A stretch of DNA of 64,000 nucleotides, from assembly GCA_023212725.1 (NCBI GenBank), contig JALBYF010000034.1:62001-126000 (forward strand), read 5' to 3'. Shown here piece by piece: positions 33,701-43,670 of the stretch. A program made the position numbers and the translations under genes. The stretch comes from Tranzscheliella williamsii (Eukaryota > Basidiomycota > Ustilaginomycetes > Ustilaginales > Ustilaginaceae). A model generated the notes under the pieces. The model did not search any database. It was not told the origin of the DNA and saw only the letters and a list, made by a program, of their open reading frames with translations. Each line of letters starts with the position of its first letter. The first letter of the stretch is position 1.

Positions 33701-35188
33701 ACCAACCAGCCGGCTCACGAGGGTTTGCCCGCAAGCGATGCGCAGTCCCTCATGTCTTCGAGTACGCTGCCAGGCTCAACAGCCGCGGAGTCGCCACACA
33801 TCAAACACAATGTGATTCGCGGCTCCACGAAAGTCTCGTGCGTATCTTGGTTCGCCGAGGAGTTTGCTGCTTTGCGAGAACGATGGGGGACGGACCACGA
33901 CTTTGCCCAGAGTCTTTCGCGCTGCCAGCCGTGGGCGACAACGGGCGGCAAATCCAAGTCGGCCTTCTTCAAAACGCAGGACGAGCGGTTCATTGCCAAG
34001 CAGCTGCTGACGGTCTGGAGCGTGGACGAGAAAGAAGCGTTCCTGGAGTTTGCTCCTGCCTACATTCGCTACATGATGAACTCTGTTGTTAACGACTGTC
34101 CGACACTCCTGGTCAAGATCGCAGGCGTCTACAGTATCAAGATCAAAGACATCAAAGCGGGCGAAACAAAACTGAAAATGAACGTGATGGTGTTGGAGAA
34201 TCTGTGGGCTGGGGATGGCGGACAATCGATTCGGTTCGACCTGAAGGGAATCCGGGATCGCAAGGTGAAGCTGACGCCACAGCAGCAGCAAAACATGCAG
34301 CAAGCGGCCACAGCTGCGGCGACAAGCGGACCCACGTCAACGACCACACTCAAGACCAACAGCGGTGCTCAGATGCATGGCTCAGTGTCGACACTCTGGA
34401 ATGCTGGCGTCTCAGGACGAACGAATAACGAAGATAAGGAGGCTGGCCACGGCAACGGATCCGGAGTGGCTCCCGAGGAGGGCGGAACGAACCACAAAGA
34501 TGCCCGAAGCAGTAGTTGCACCTCTACCGGAGTGAAAGCGTCGGATGGCGACAGCGCCGAAGACAAGAGCCGCAGCAGTAAGAAGACGGAAGAGCTGTCG
34601 AGCGCCGTGTGGTGGGACAGCGAATGGATCGAGCGGTACCGACACCGAGCCTTTGTGCCTGAGACGCAGAAGGAGGAGTTCTACCGTGCGATTCAGAACG
34701 ACACGCAGTTCCTGACGGCCTCCAACGTGATGGACTACTCGCTGCTGCTCGGGGTGATCGAGAAGCGAGTGCGGCCGCAGGACATGTACCCGACGGCAGT
34801 GGCTGATGGCGCGTCTGAAGAAGGTACGGCCGACGCGGAGGGATCCCGGGAGAGTGAGGCGGAGGGCGAGAGCGGCTGGGGCCGGCCGTCGTTCCGGTGC
34901 CGCATCGTGGACTTTCTCGGGGCGTTTACCCTGGCGAAGCAGCTCGAATCGAGCTCCAAAAAGGCGCTCAAGGCGGGCCAGGAGGCCAAAGGCAACGTCA
35001 CCATCCTCCCGCCGTCCGAGTACGCAAGCCGCTTCTTGTCGGCCATGGACAGCTACTTTATCGGCACGCCGTGCCATCCGCGCCTCGACCCGGCGTACCG
35101 CTTCGATCAGCACTGCCGCGAGGCCGCTGCTGCTGCCGCTGCCGCCACGCCCCCGGACGACGGGCTGGGGCTCCCTGCTGTTCTCTAG
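27736..35188 (+). CDS. Fab1-like PtdIns3P 5-kinase without FYVE domain
   Basis: Two exons, 27736-32482 and 32562-35188, give 2,457 residues. The C-terminal kinase has the Fab1 pattern: WFAEEFAALRERWGTDHDF, glycine loop CQPWATTGGKSKSAFF, QLLTVWSVDEKEAFLEFAP, RFDLKGIRDRKV, NVMDYSLLLGVIE and CRIVDFLGAFT, ending with SAMDSYFIG. Kinase residues therefore look intact, with a large insert after RDRKV. Upstream, one segment (DDDEQIAIVKRLLELALYV, then LLESSFLRD) matches only the end of the Fab1 CCT-like domain. Another (STYLLSFAHYLEAITYH, then FGRALVKVQVQPIIVYDL) matches the Cys-rich CCR region but without its cysteines. No FYVE finger exists. Ser-rich disorder fills the rest. The start is the first ATG; the frame upstream begins at a TTG. 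It may be a paralogue beside a canonical Fab1. Confidence 0.82.
32483..32561 (+). other. Intron in Fab1-like kinase gene
   Basis: A 79-nt intron: donor GTAAGT after the first base of a codon, branch site GCTAAC at 32535-32540 and acceptor CTGCAG. Joining restores GIL-F-FDGVNGIRKAF and links the two long frames exactly. Confidence 0.9.
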
Positions 35189-35409
35189 CCCTGCCTACCA
35201 CCTAATTACTGCACTGGGAAGCGATGTCAATGCGAGACTGTTACTACGATCCTGACCTCATCACCGAGTGCGCCCGAGAATGTTGTTGTCGAATAGGCGC
35301 TGGAGTGTGCGGGGGGCGGAGGTGCGCTGCGGACGGGGGACGGGGCAAAATCAACTAGCGGATACAGGTAGAATACAAGGGGCTGGCGGGGGCGGGGGCG
35401 GAAGCGGGG

Positions 35410-36120
35410 TCAGTGCTCCTGGAGGAGGGACTGCATGGAGAGTTTTGCGTCGCGGTGGTGGGCGTGAAGGGGGGAGGGATGGTCGGGGGCGGGGTCTTGG
35501 TCGGAGAGGTCATGGTCATCTTGGTCTTGGACTGGGGCGGTGGGGTCTGTGTTCTTATTGCGCTTGCGGGTGCGCGGATTATTCTCCTGATCGATGCGGT
35601 AGCGGCTGAGGTAGACGCGGAGGACTTCTTCGTAGTTGTCGAAGCCGAGGACGCGCATGGCGTAGAGGATGTCGTCGCCGTTGATGGTCTTGCGCTTTTC
35701 GGCGGCGCACTTGTCGGATGCTTCCGAGGTGATGAAGCTGATGAGTTCCGAGACGCACTGCTGGACGCAGTCCTTGGCGTCCTTGGCGATCTTGGCGTTG
35801 TCCGGCAGACTGCGCTTCATGATGCGCGAGATGTTGGCGATGGGCAGGTCCGGGTCCGGAAACATGGCCTGGTAGACCGGGTGCGCCGCTGCATTGGCGC
35901 TCCCGTTCGCAATCGCGCCCAGCTCCCCCGACCACGACACCGGCGTCGACGTCCCCGTCGCCCCCGCTCCCCCCATCACCGCCTCTCCCGGCGTCCCCAT
36001 CCCTCCCACCACCCCTCCGAACTGTGACGACGTCGGCGTGGGCACCGCAGACGCATACGAGTTCGGCGTCGAATGCCCCGACGCAATCCCCTCCAGCTGA
36101 GGATGATGCGGCGTCGACAT
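35410..36120 (-). CDS. HAP3: HAP3/NF-YB subunit of the CCAAT-binding factor
   Basis: Histone-fold DNA-binding subunit that pairs with Hap5 and recruits Hap2 at CCAAT boxes. The 236-residue product has about 85 Gly/Ala/Thr-rich residues, then the fold (about 88-180): [58 protein letters not shown] and [17 protein letters not shown]. These are near-consensus for NF-YB, including the DNA-contacting basic residues. A charged tail ([12 protein letters not shown], then Asp-rich) follows. The open frame extends to a GTG at 36180, but the first ATG is at 36120. The stop is about 220 bp from that of the convergent Fab1-like gene. Confidence 0.95.
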   Translation of the reverse strand: MSTPHHPQLEGIASGHSTPNSYASAVPTPTSSQFGGVVGGMGTPGEAVMGGAGATGTSTPVSWSGELGAIANGSANAAAHPVYQAMFPDPDLPIANISRIMKRSLPDNAKIAKDAKDCVQQCVSELISFITSEASDKCAAEKRKTINGDDILYAMRVLGFDNYEEVLRVYLSRYRIDQENNPRTRKRNKNTDPTAPVQDQDDHDLSDQDPAPDHPSPLHAHHRDAKLSMQSLLQEH

Positions 36121-36617
36121 GCCAGCCACCAACCCGGCGTCAGCGCAACGCTCGCGCAAAGTCGATCCAGACGACGACACGCCTCGCTACGTCGTGACTC
36201 ACAGCTGCCGTGCGCTGCTTAGGCGAATCGTCCAGGATGCTCGACCCCGCTCGACACGATGTGGCTGCGCTCGGTCTAGATGCCAGAAAATAACACAACA
36301 CGATGCCGTCGGCGGTATGAGATGGCTGTGTCAAAGCTGCGATAGAGTGATGGTGATGGACGCCCAAGATGAACACGATCGCAGTCAAAAAGTCATGTAT
36401 ATCGGGCTGCGACCCTGAATTCGCCGAAAATCCCACATTTGCCCTATTTCGTGCCAAGATTTCCCGCCTCTCTCCACGTGACTTGCCACCGTCGACTCGT
36501 CCCGTATTCCGGATCCCGAAATCCGATCATGCGACAGCGCAGACAAGCATGTCAGCTGGTTCAGATGGTGAGGCGCAGGCGAAGAGGAGGAATGAGGGGA
36601 GAGAGGCAGGCGGCAAG
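36121..36617. other. Intergenic region upstream of HAP3
   Basis: About 500 bp with the HAP3 promoter and the PDX2 3' end. A CACGTGAC E-box-like site lies near 36476. No gene is seen. Confidence 0.5.
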
Positions 36618-37625
36618 CTAAGTCTGCTTGGACTGCTTGTAAGGCAGGACGATCTGGGAAAGGTAGAGGTTGTGGAGCCGCGTGTCCTGGGTCAGTTCGG
36701 GGTGGAAGCTGGTTACCAGCAGATTGCCCTGCCGGAGTGCGACGATCTGCGAGTCGTACTCAGGTCGGCCGCGGATGTCGAGCCGTGGGTCCTGGCCAAC
36801 ATCGTGCGCTTTGATCGGAGCGTTGGCGGTCAGGCCGGGGTTGGTCACTGGCTCGGGCAGGGTGGCCAGGATCTGAATCGGAGGTCGCTTCTCGGCGGTC
36901 TTGTTTGAATCGCGCTCGTCGTACAGTGGCGGCGCCACAATCACCGGTAGTGTCCGGCCGCCCGCGGCCGCAGAGCTGGCTATTGATGGCGGAGCTTCGG
37001 TGTCTATGCTCTCGATCAGCGTCGGCTCGTCCACGCCCACCTTCTGCAGGTCCGTCGGCAACAGAAGTGCATCGACAATCGGCGCTCGGATAAAGACGCC
37101 GTTGAAGGGCTCTTCGGGCCGCTCGAGGCCTTCGATGTGCAGCCCGGTCTCGAACGAATCGATCTGCGAGCCGAAGCCGTTTCTGCCAACGCGGACGTCG
37201 ACTCCGCCGAGCAGCTGCTGGCCGGTCTTCTTGCCGCCACTGGCCTCGCGCGCCAGCATGATCATGCCGGCACACGTGCCCCACACCGGCCTGCCTTCGC
37301 GCACCCAGCGACGCAACGGCTCCAGCAAACCAATGCGTTCGCACCCCAGCGAGATCGCGGTCGACTCTCCACCGGGAATGATCATGGCGTCGCACTCGGC
37401 GAGCTGCTCAGGCGTGCGGACAAGTACGCTGCGGATGGTGCACGATGCATGCGTGTGGTTGAGGCGGTTGATATGCGACGCATGCTCCCTGAACGCCCCC
37501 TGGATCGCCAGAACGCCGATGGTAGCACTGCTGCCCGATGCTGAGCTCGACCCCAAAGGCGAGGCAGTCGGGGCGCCGTTCGAACTGGCGAGCGCTGCCC
37601 CCGTAGCTACCCCAATGCCCGACAT
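36618..37625 (-). CDS. PDX2: PLP synthase glutaminase subunit (PdxT/SNO family)
   Basis: Class I glutaminase that feeds ammonia to Pdx1/SNZ for pyridoxal 5'-phosphate synthesis. The 335-residue product shows IGVLAIQGAFREH, the oxyanion motif PGGESTAI (85-88), the nucleophile Cys118 in VWGTCAGMIML, and the His-Glu pair in LLVTSFHPELT. Typical members have about 200 residues. This one has a 35-residue Ala/Ser leader and an insert of roughly 90 residues (from LLLPTDLQKVG to GRPEYDSQ) just before the final IVALRQGNLLVTSFHPE strand. Catalytic residues remain intact. The ATG at 37625 is the first; the frame begins earlier at a TTG. It is divergent from CTR9. Confidence 0.94.
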   Translation of the reverse strand: MSGIGVATGAALASSNGAPTASPLGSSSASGSSATIGVLAIQGAFREHASHINRLNHTHASCTIRSVLVRTPEQLAECDAMIIPGGESTAISLGCERIGLLEPLRRWVREGRPVWGTCAGMIMLAREASGGKKTGQQLLGGVDVRVGRNGFGSQIDSFETGLHIEGLERPEEPFNGVFIRAPIVDALLLPTDLQKVGVDEPTLIESIDTEAPPSIASSAAAGGRTLPVIVAPPLYDERDSNKTAEKRPPIQILATLPEPVTNPGLTANAPIKAHDVGQDPRLDIRGRPEYDSQIVALRQGNLLVTSFHPELTQDTRLHNLYLSQIVLPYKQSKQT

Positions 37626-38023
37626 CTCCAAGTTTTTTTGATCCGTACAGTAAGCCGCCCTCCCTGGAAACAGCAGTCGTGATGGCGGTTGTGGTCGAAG
37701 TTATAAACCGAGCTGCGTTCGTCGCCTCAATTGCCACCTCGTATGTCGATATGGCAGCGCCACCCATGGCTATGTGCCTCCCCTCGAAGAAGTGCATTTT
37801 TTGCGAGTAAAGACTTAACAGCGGAAAATGGCCTTTCGATTCACGATTCGGTTCCGAAATAGCGCACGCCAGAAGAAGCAACCACTCCAGGGTGTGAGCG
37901 CGTCACTGCCACCATCCGTCCTTATACTTCTATCAGCTAGCTAATCCCTTCCGCCCCTCCTTATAGCATCTTGCATCAGAACTTTGGACGTCAAGAACTC
38001 CGCCGCGGCGTCTCTTTCTCAGC
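37626..38023. promoter_or_regulatory. Divergent promoter region, PDX2 / CTR9
   Basis: About 400 bp with both leaders. It contains ATTCACGATT at 37839-37848, one of five related sites in gaps of this window. No coding ORF. Confidence 0.5.
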
Positions 38024-41000
38024 ATGGCTCTCCGCAGCAGGACGCTCGATCTACCGGTGGCGGTTAACGAGTCCATCTCTCTGGAGCTCGATCCGCTACC
38101 TCCCCCCGAAGATATCCAGGTCTTCCTCGAGGCTCTGGTGTACGAGCGCCCGCCTTCTAGGTACTGGTCCCGCCTCGCATCACAGCTTTGGTTCGAGAAC
38201 CGCGCGGCAGAGGCCCACGAGGTTTGTGCCAAAGGTGTCCAGGTCTTGGCTCCTCAAAAGCCATCCGAAACGATCCCCTTGCTCGCGCTTCTTTCTTCCT
38301 TCGCTCTCTCGCGTGCCAAGGGCGCGCCAAAACAGCTGCTGCAGGACGCTAAATACCAGAGACTCGTCGGGCAGCAGGATAAGAGCGCCTTCTACCAGGA
38401 GGCTACCGCCACCCTGGCCCAAGCTCAGGCCATCGACCCCAAGCATCACGTCAACCAGCTCTCCAAAGCCATCCTCAGCACCACTACTGGCCACAACGAC
38501 GCAGCTCTTCTGGTCTTCGACAACATCCTCAAAGAACATCTCCGACATGCTATCGCCCTGCTCGGCAAGGCTTGCATCCTTCTCAGGAGACGCCAGTATG
38601 CTCCCGCATTGAAGCTCTACCAGCAGGCTCTCGAGGTCAGCCTGCTTGTTCAGGCCAACGCCGACAAGGACTCCGAAAATGCCAATATCCTAGGTTGGAG
38701 GGGTCCCGACCCCAGAGTGGGCATCGGCCTCTGTCTTTGGGGCCTCGGCCATCATGATGCTGCCAGGAAGGCCTGGAAGCGTTCCGTGCAGGTCAACAAC
38801 GCCAATGCCGCCGCTCATCTGCTCCTCGGCATCTCTAGCTTGAATGTAGCCAAGCAGGCCACCAAGCTAGTCCCTGGCACTTTCGGCGCTCACGTCGAAA
38901 GGTCGGAAGAGGAGGCGCGCGAGCTCGCCTACACCGAAGGCATGTCGAGCTTGCAGGAGAGCTGGAAACTCGATAAAAAGAGCGCCATGACCGCCATCTC
39001 CATGTGCGACTTCTTCATCAGCAAGGCATCGCAGGCCGAGTCACAGAGCAACGACCTCAACGCCGAGCAAGCCGCCATGGCGCATTACTCCACGGCGCTG
39101 AAGCTCGGCGAGCACGCGGTCCAGTACGCCGACTCTTTGACCGCGCTCAACAATGCCCATCTTGTCTATGCGCGCGCTGCTCATCTCGCCTCCCAACTCT
39201 CAATCAACAGTGGCCTGCCCGAACTACGTCTCCTGGCACAGCGCTACTACACCAAAGCCGTCGAGGACCTCTCTCGCCCGTCCGCCGCCTCGGCGGGTGG
39301 GCAGCTGGCAGCTGGGCTCGCCCTGGCGACGCTCGGCCTTGCGCAGTGCCAGGTGGCCAATCGCGACCCGCTCGCCGCCATGAACACGCTCGATACGCTC
39401 ACCAGCCGACCCGGGTCGTCCACTTCCACTACCCAGATGATCGAACTGTCGCTCTTTGCCGCCAGCCTGCGCGCCCAGTCGCATCCCGGAGCAACGCTCG
39501 CCGAGCGCCAGGCTGATGCCGAAAAGGCGCGCATCATTCTCGGCCGAGCCCTCCGCTTTGTCGAGGCGGCCAGATTCCAAGTCTACGGTCAGGCCGATCC
39601 GGCTGGCCTCGCCGATGAATATCCTCCGATGCGTCCTGCCCTCGCCAATGGCGACCACGCCGATAGCGTCCCCGCTGCCATTGCCAAGGCTGTCTTGGCC
39701 ATACGCACTGAGGACCTCTCAAAGACGGCTCTGGAGGCGATTGCCGGTCTGGGCTCGGACCCGCTGACCCACGTCGAGCTCGCCGAGCTGCTGCAGACCG
39801 AGGATCTGGCGCGCGCAACGACCGCCTATGCTGAAGCTCTCGAGCTGGCCAAGGCGCAAGCGGAGCGCACCGGCAGCGAGGCGGAACGAGGCTCGCAAGA
39901 GGCGCTGATTGCGAGTCTCGAGGCGAGCCTGGGCGCGCTGCTTGCGATCCGCGGCACCGAGATCCCGCAGAGCGAGGTGCAGCGGCAGGAAGAGCGCGCG
40001 TGGCTGCTGACGCGTGCCGTAACTCGTCTCGAGTCGGCCGTGCAAGGCATCTCGGCGATCGCCTCTGGCGCAGGTGCGCTCCGGCCCGAGACGCAGCTGA
40101 CCATCGACGCGGTCAAGGTGATCGCGTCGTACAATCTCGGCCGCGCCAACGAGGCGGTGGGCAGCTTCGACGTCGCGCGCCAGGCGTACGAGGCGCTGCT
40201 GCGCGCGCACCCCGAGTATGTGGATGCCAAGGTCCGGCTCGCCATCCTCCACGTCAGCGAGGCGCCTGCGCCCGGGCCCGAGGCCGCCGCCCGCTTCAAG
40301 ACGGCGCGCGACGCTGCCAACACGCTGTTCAAGGAGGCCATCGAGGCAGACCCGGGCAACCTGGACACGCGGTCGACGTATGTCTGCTTCCTCGCGGGCG
40401 AATTCGCAGGCAATCCGGCGGCGGCATGGGCAGCGATCAAGGACTTCACCGCACAGCTGTTCGCGACGCCGACGGACCCGGCCGCAGTGGCGGTGTTCGG
40501 GTCGTCCGTGGCGGCCAAGGCGGCGGCGGACGAGGGGCGGCGCGATGCGCACACGCTCGCCGCACTCGGCTGGGCGTACTACAAGCTGGCGGTCACCGCG
40601 ACGGGCGCGCACGCCAAGGTGGAGCGCGGCAAGAGCATGCTGCGCGCGACCGATCTGATGGACAAGGCGCTCCAATCCGACCCACGCTGTGCCTTTGCCG
40701 CCCAGGGCATGGCCATCCTCCTCGCCGAGGACGCATTCGCCGATGTCGTGGGCGGCGCCACGCTGACGCTGCCACCCGTCCTCGGCGGCGCGCCCGACGA
40801 GCGCAGGAAGCGCAATGCCGACGAGGCGATCGCCATCCTCTCCAAGCTACGCGAGGTCCGCGACGAAGCCAGCGTCCACGTCTGCATGGGCCATACGCTG
40901 ATGCAGAAGGACGAGTTCGACCGCGCGCTCAAGGCCTACCAGCTCGCCTCGAAGCGCTACTTTGGCGGCTCCAACGCCGCCATCCTGCAGTACATGGCCC

Positions 41001-42298
41001 GCGCCGAGTATGCGATCGGCATGAAGTCCAAGTCGTACGCCAGCCTGAAGAGCTCCATGGCGCATCTGGAGGAAGCGCGCCAGCTTGTCATTCAGGAGCG
41101 CGGCATGGGTCACCCCGACGCGCGGCAGATCGAATACAACCTCGCCGTGACCGCACAGAAGCGTCTCCAGATGCTGTTCGATCTGCAGAAGGATCTCAAG
41201 ACGTCCGAGGCGCTCGCGGAGGCGATCGCTGCAGTGGAGCGTGTGCAGCCGCTGCTGATTGCGCCCGTGGAGAGCGAGCCGAAGGAGACGGCGCTGGGCA
41301 AGGAAGGCGCGTTGCTGGAGGCGGCCAAACGGGGCCACCTGCTGTATATCTCGGCGGACATTGTGGAGCAGAGAGGCAAGTACGGCGCGACGTCGCTGCT
41401 GCAGCGCGCGGCACAGGCGCTGCAGGACCAGAGCGCGTACGAGGACGAGCTGGCGAAGCAGAAGGAGGCGGTCATTGCGGCACGGAAGGAGAAAGAAGTG
41501 CTGCGCGAGCAGGAACGGATCCGCAAGGAAGAAGAGTACCGCCAGCAGATCGAGCAGATGTCGGAGAAGCGCAAGGCGCTGCGCGAAGAGGCGGCCAAGA
41601 TCGAGTATCTGCGCGAGGCGACGCCCGAGAAAGAGGCCGGCAGCCGCCGACGGCCGAAGCGCGAGGACGTGACCTCCGGCGAAGACGACGCGCCGGAGCG
41701 CGAAAAGGGCAAGAAGCGAAAGCGCGCCGCGGGCAAGGGCAAGACCAAGAAAAAGAGAAAGTCCAAGGCCGCAGACACGGACGACGACGAGGACGACGGC
41801 GACGAAGACGATGATGCGCTGTTCGGGGATGCTGCCAGCGGCAGCGAAAGCAGCGACAACAACGACGACGAGGATGGCGACCAGGAGATCATTCGAAACG
41901 GCACCGAGCTGCTGGCCCATGACGGCGATGGCGCAGGCCGACGAAAGGGCGGCTCGAAGGTGGCCAAGCTGGCCAAGTCAAAGAAGACCCCAGGCAAGTC
42001 GGACCGATCGTCCTCGAAAAAGAAAGAACGCAGAAAGTCGTTGAAGCGGTCCAAGCCAGCCAGCACGGCCGACGACAACGATAGTGACAACGATGATGAC
42101 AGCGATGATGAGGAGGGGAACGTTGGGACTGCCAAGGCGCGGCCCGGAAAGGACCTGTTTGGCGAGACAAGCGACGAAGACGAGGAGGTGTCCAAGCCCA
42201 GAAAAGCGGCGTCCTCGGAAAAGCGCACGAAGAAGGCCCGAGTCACCAACGACATGATCGATAGTGACGAGGAGATGGCATTGCTGGATATGGAATAG
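38024..42298 (+). CDS. CTR9: CTR9, TPR scaffold of the Paf1 complex
   Basis: Nuclear scaffold of the RNA polymerase II-associated Paf1 complex, needed for elongation and histone marks. The 1,424-residue product begins like Ctr9 (PVAVNESISLELDPLPPPED, then a TPR with ERPPSRYWSRLASQLWF). TPR-type helices continue to about residue 1050 (AAHLLLGISSLNVAKQA, YNLGRANEAVGSFDVARQAY, VCMGHTLMQKDEFDRALKAY). A long charged helix (KQKEAVIAARKEKEVLREQE) and a Lys-rich, Asp/Glu/Ser-rich tail follow (KKRKRAAGKGKTKKKRK and acidic runs), ending DSDEEMALLDME. It is longer than yeast Ctr9 mostly through this tail. The gene is continuous with no intron, and the ATG is the first in frame. Confidence 0.9.
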   Translation: MALRSRTLDLPVAVNESISLELDPLPPPEDIQVFLEALVYERPPSRYWSRLASQLWFENRAAEAHEVCAKGVQVLAPQKPSETIPLLALLSSFALSRAKGAPKQLLQDAKYQRLVGQQDKSAFYQEATATLAQAQAIDPKHHVNQLSKAILSTTTGHNDAALLVFDNILKEHLRHAIALLGKACILLRRRQYAPALKLYQQALEVSLLVQANADKDSENANILGWRGPDPRVGIGLCLWGLGHHDAARKAWKRSVQVNNANAAAHLLLGISSLNVAKQATKLVPGTFGAHVERSEEEARELAYTEGMSSLQESWKLDKKSAMTAISMCDFFISKASQAESQSNDLNAEQAAMAHYSTALKLGEHAVQYADSLTALNNAHLVYARAAHLASQLSINSGLPELRLLAQRYYTKAVEDLSRPSAASAGGQLAAGLALATLGLAQCQVANRDPLAAMNTLDTLTSRPGSSTSTTQMIELSLFAASLRAQSHPGATLAERQADAEKARIILGRALRFVEAARFQVYGQADPAGLADEYPPMRPALANGDHADSVPAAIAKAVLAIRTEDLSKTALEAIAGLGSDPLTHVELAELLQTEDLARATTAYAEALELAKAQAERTGSEAERGSQEALIASLEASLGALLAIRGTEIPQSEVQRQEERAWLLTRAVTRLESAVQGISAIASGAGALRPETQLTIDAVKVIASYNLGRANEAVGSFDVARQAYEALLRAHPEYVDAKVRLAILHVSEAPAPGPEAAARFKTARDAANTLFKEAIEADPGNLDTRSTYVCFLAGEFAGNPAAAWAAIKDFTAQLFATPTDPAAVAVFGSSVAAKAAADEGRRDAHTLAALGWAYYKLAVTATGAHAKVERGKSMLRATDLMDKALQSDPRCAFAAQGMAILLAEDAFADVVGGATLTLPPVLGGAPDERRKRNADEAIAILSKLREVRDEASVHVCMGHTLMQKDEFDRALKAYQLASKRYFGGSNAAILQYMARAEYAIGMKSKSYASLKSSMAHLEEARQLVIQERGMGHPDARQIEYNLAVTAQKRLQMLFDLQKDLKTSEALAEAIAAVERVQPLLIAPVESEPKETALGKEGALLEAAKRGHLLYISADIVEQRGKYGATSLLQRAAQALQDQSAYEDELAKQKEAVIAARKEKEVLREQERIRKEEEYRQQIEQMSEKRKALREEAAKIEYLREATPEKEAGSRRRPKREDVTSGEDDAPEREKGKKRKRAAGKGKTKKKRKSKAADTDDDEDDGDEDDDALFGDAASGSESSDNNDDEDGDQEIIRNGTELLAHDGDGAGRRKGGSKVAKLAKSKKTPGKSDRSSSKKKERRKSLKRSKPASTADDNDSDNDDDSDDEEGNVGTAKARPGKDLFGETSDEDEEVSKPRKAASSEKRTKKARVTNDMIDSDEEMALLDME

Positions 42299-42944
42299 CC
42301 CCGCCAGCGCTACTTTGGTGTGAAAATAAGCGCAATCTAACATCGTAGACAATTACAATTTAACATGCCCCGTCTCCGTGCTGTTGGCGTAGTCGATAGC
42401 ATGGACTAGCGGCGGGTGACAGTCAGTGTATATGTGCGAGCTTGACGCTGCACCGGGCCGTGGGAGGCGCAACGGAGGCCTGGTGGTGCTCGCGGGGAAA
42501 AAGAGGCGACTGCGTGCAACACGCGGAGCCCGGAGCTAAGCCGGATGGCTGTATCGTCTGTTGCCAACGCTTGATTTGGCGGATTCACGATTCAACTTGG
42601 TGAGAATTCAGACTGAGTCGAGGCCATGAACCGGCTGGAAGAAGCCGCGCAGCCCATTCGCAGTGAGGTGCCCAGCCGCTCCTTGCCATCACCACATTCA
42701 CCGCACCCGCCCAGCGCTACCCGAAAGTAACACAGCACAGGCAGCAGCAACCAGCCGCATCGTAAGCATCACCGTCAGCAAGAGGCTTGCCTATACGACG
42801 AGCGACAGTTTTGGAAGCCTGCTGTAACATTGCTTACCCCGACACACATAGAGGGCCTAGCTGGACTATCTAGCGTCAGCCGAAACAGACAGGGCAGCAA
42901 GGCGGGACCGGGAAGCACACAGCCTGACCGAACTGAAAGGAGGC
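42299..42944. other. Intergenic region between CTR9 and RIB3
   Basis: About 650 bp: CTR9 3' UTR and RIB3 promoter and leader. It contains ATTCACGATT at 42583-42592 followed by TTGGTGAGAATTC. No gene recognised. Confidence 0.5.
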
Positions 42945-43670
42945 ATGTTCGACTCGATACCCGAGGCGATTGAAGAGATCCGGGCGGGCAAGTTTGTCGT
43001 GGTGCTCGACGATGAGGATCGAGAGAATGAGGGCGACCTGATCATTGCGGCGTCGACATGCACGACGCAGCAGATGGCGTGGTTCATCCAGCACACCAGC
43101 GGCTTTATCTGCATCAGCCTGACGCCGGACCGCATCGCGGAGCTGCAGATTCCGATGATGGTGCCCAACAACACGGAAAAGAACAAGACCGCCTACACGG
43201 TCACGGTGGACTACAAGCACGGCACCACCACGGGCATCAGCGCCAAGGACCGCGCCTGTACCTCGCGCATGCTCGCCGACGCAACGCACAATGCCACGCC
43301 GGACGACTTCACCCGGCCCGGCCACGTCAACCCGCTCCGGTACACCGAAGGAGGCGTCCGCGTACGCCAGGGACACACCGAGGCGAGCGTAGACCTCTGC
43401 AAGCTCGCTGGCCTCCCGCCAGCAGGCCTCCTCTGCGAACTGGTCGACCCAGACGACCCCGACGGCGGCATCGCCAGCAGGGACGCCTGCCTCAAATTCG
43501 CCAAGCAGCATCAGCTCAAGGTCATCACCATCGAGGCACTCAAGAAGTACCGCGAACAGGCCGAAGGCCCCCTCCCCGCCGCACTCCAGCGCACGCTCGA
43601 CGCGTCCCAGAAGGAACAAGACGCCTTGAGAGGCGTCCACATCGACCAACAGCAGGTCGTGCCGCCCTAG
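42945..43670 (+). CDS. RIB3: 3,4-dihydroxy-2-butanone-4-phosphate synthase
   Basis: Converts ribulose 5-phosphate to 3,4-dihydroxy-2-butanone 4-phosphate plus formate for riboflavin synthesis. The 241-residue product covers the whole enzyme: FVVVLDDEDRENEGDLIIAA (acidic metal loop), MAWFIQHTSGFICISL, TTTGISAKDRACT, RPGHVNPLRYTEGGVRVR and QGHTEASVDLCKLAGL, with the catalytic acidic and His residues present. The start at MFDSIPEAIEEI is at the usual family position. Unlike bifunctional bacterial RibBA, it has no GTP cyclohydrolase II domain, as in fungi generally. The neighbours have no role in riboflavin synthesis. Confidence 0.96.
   Translation: MFDSIPEAIEEIRAGKFVVVLDDEDRENEGDLIIAASTCTTQQMAWFIQHTSGFICISLTPDRIAELQIPMMVPNNTEKNKTAYTVTVDYKHGTTTGISAKDRACTSRMLADATHNATPDDFTRPGHVNPLRYTEGGVRVRQGHTEASVDLCKLAGLPPAGLLCELVDPDDPDGGIASRDACLKFAKQHQLKVITIEALKKYREQAEGPLPAALQRTLDASQKEQDALRGVHIDQQQVVPP

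Noticed and set aside
41110..42255. A 381-residue minus-strand Ser-rich ORF opposite CTR9
   Set aside because: Complement of the acidic/lysine tail of CTR9; Ser/Leu runs mirror GAC/GAG/AAG codons.
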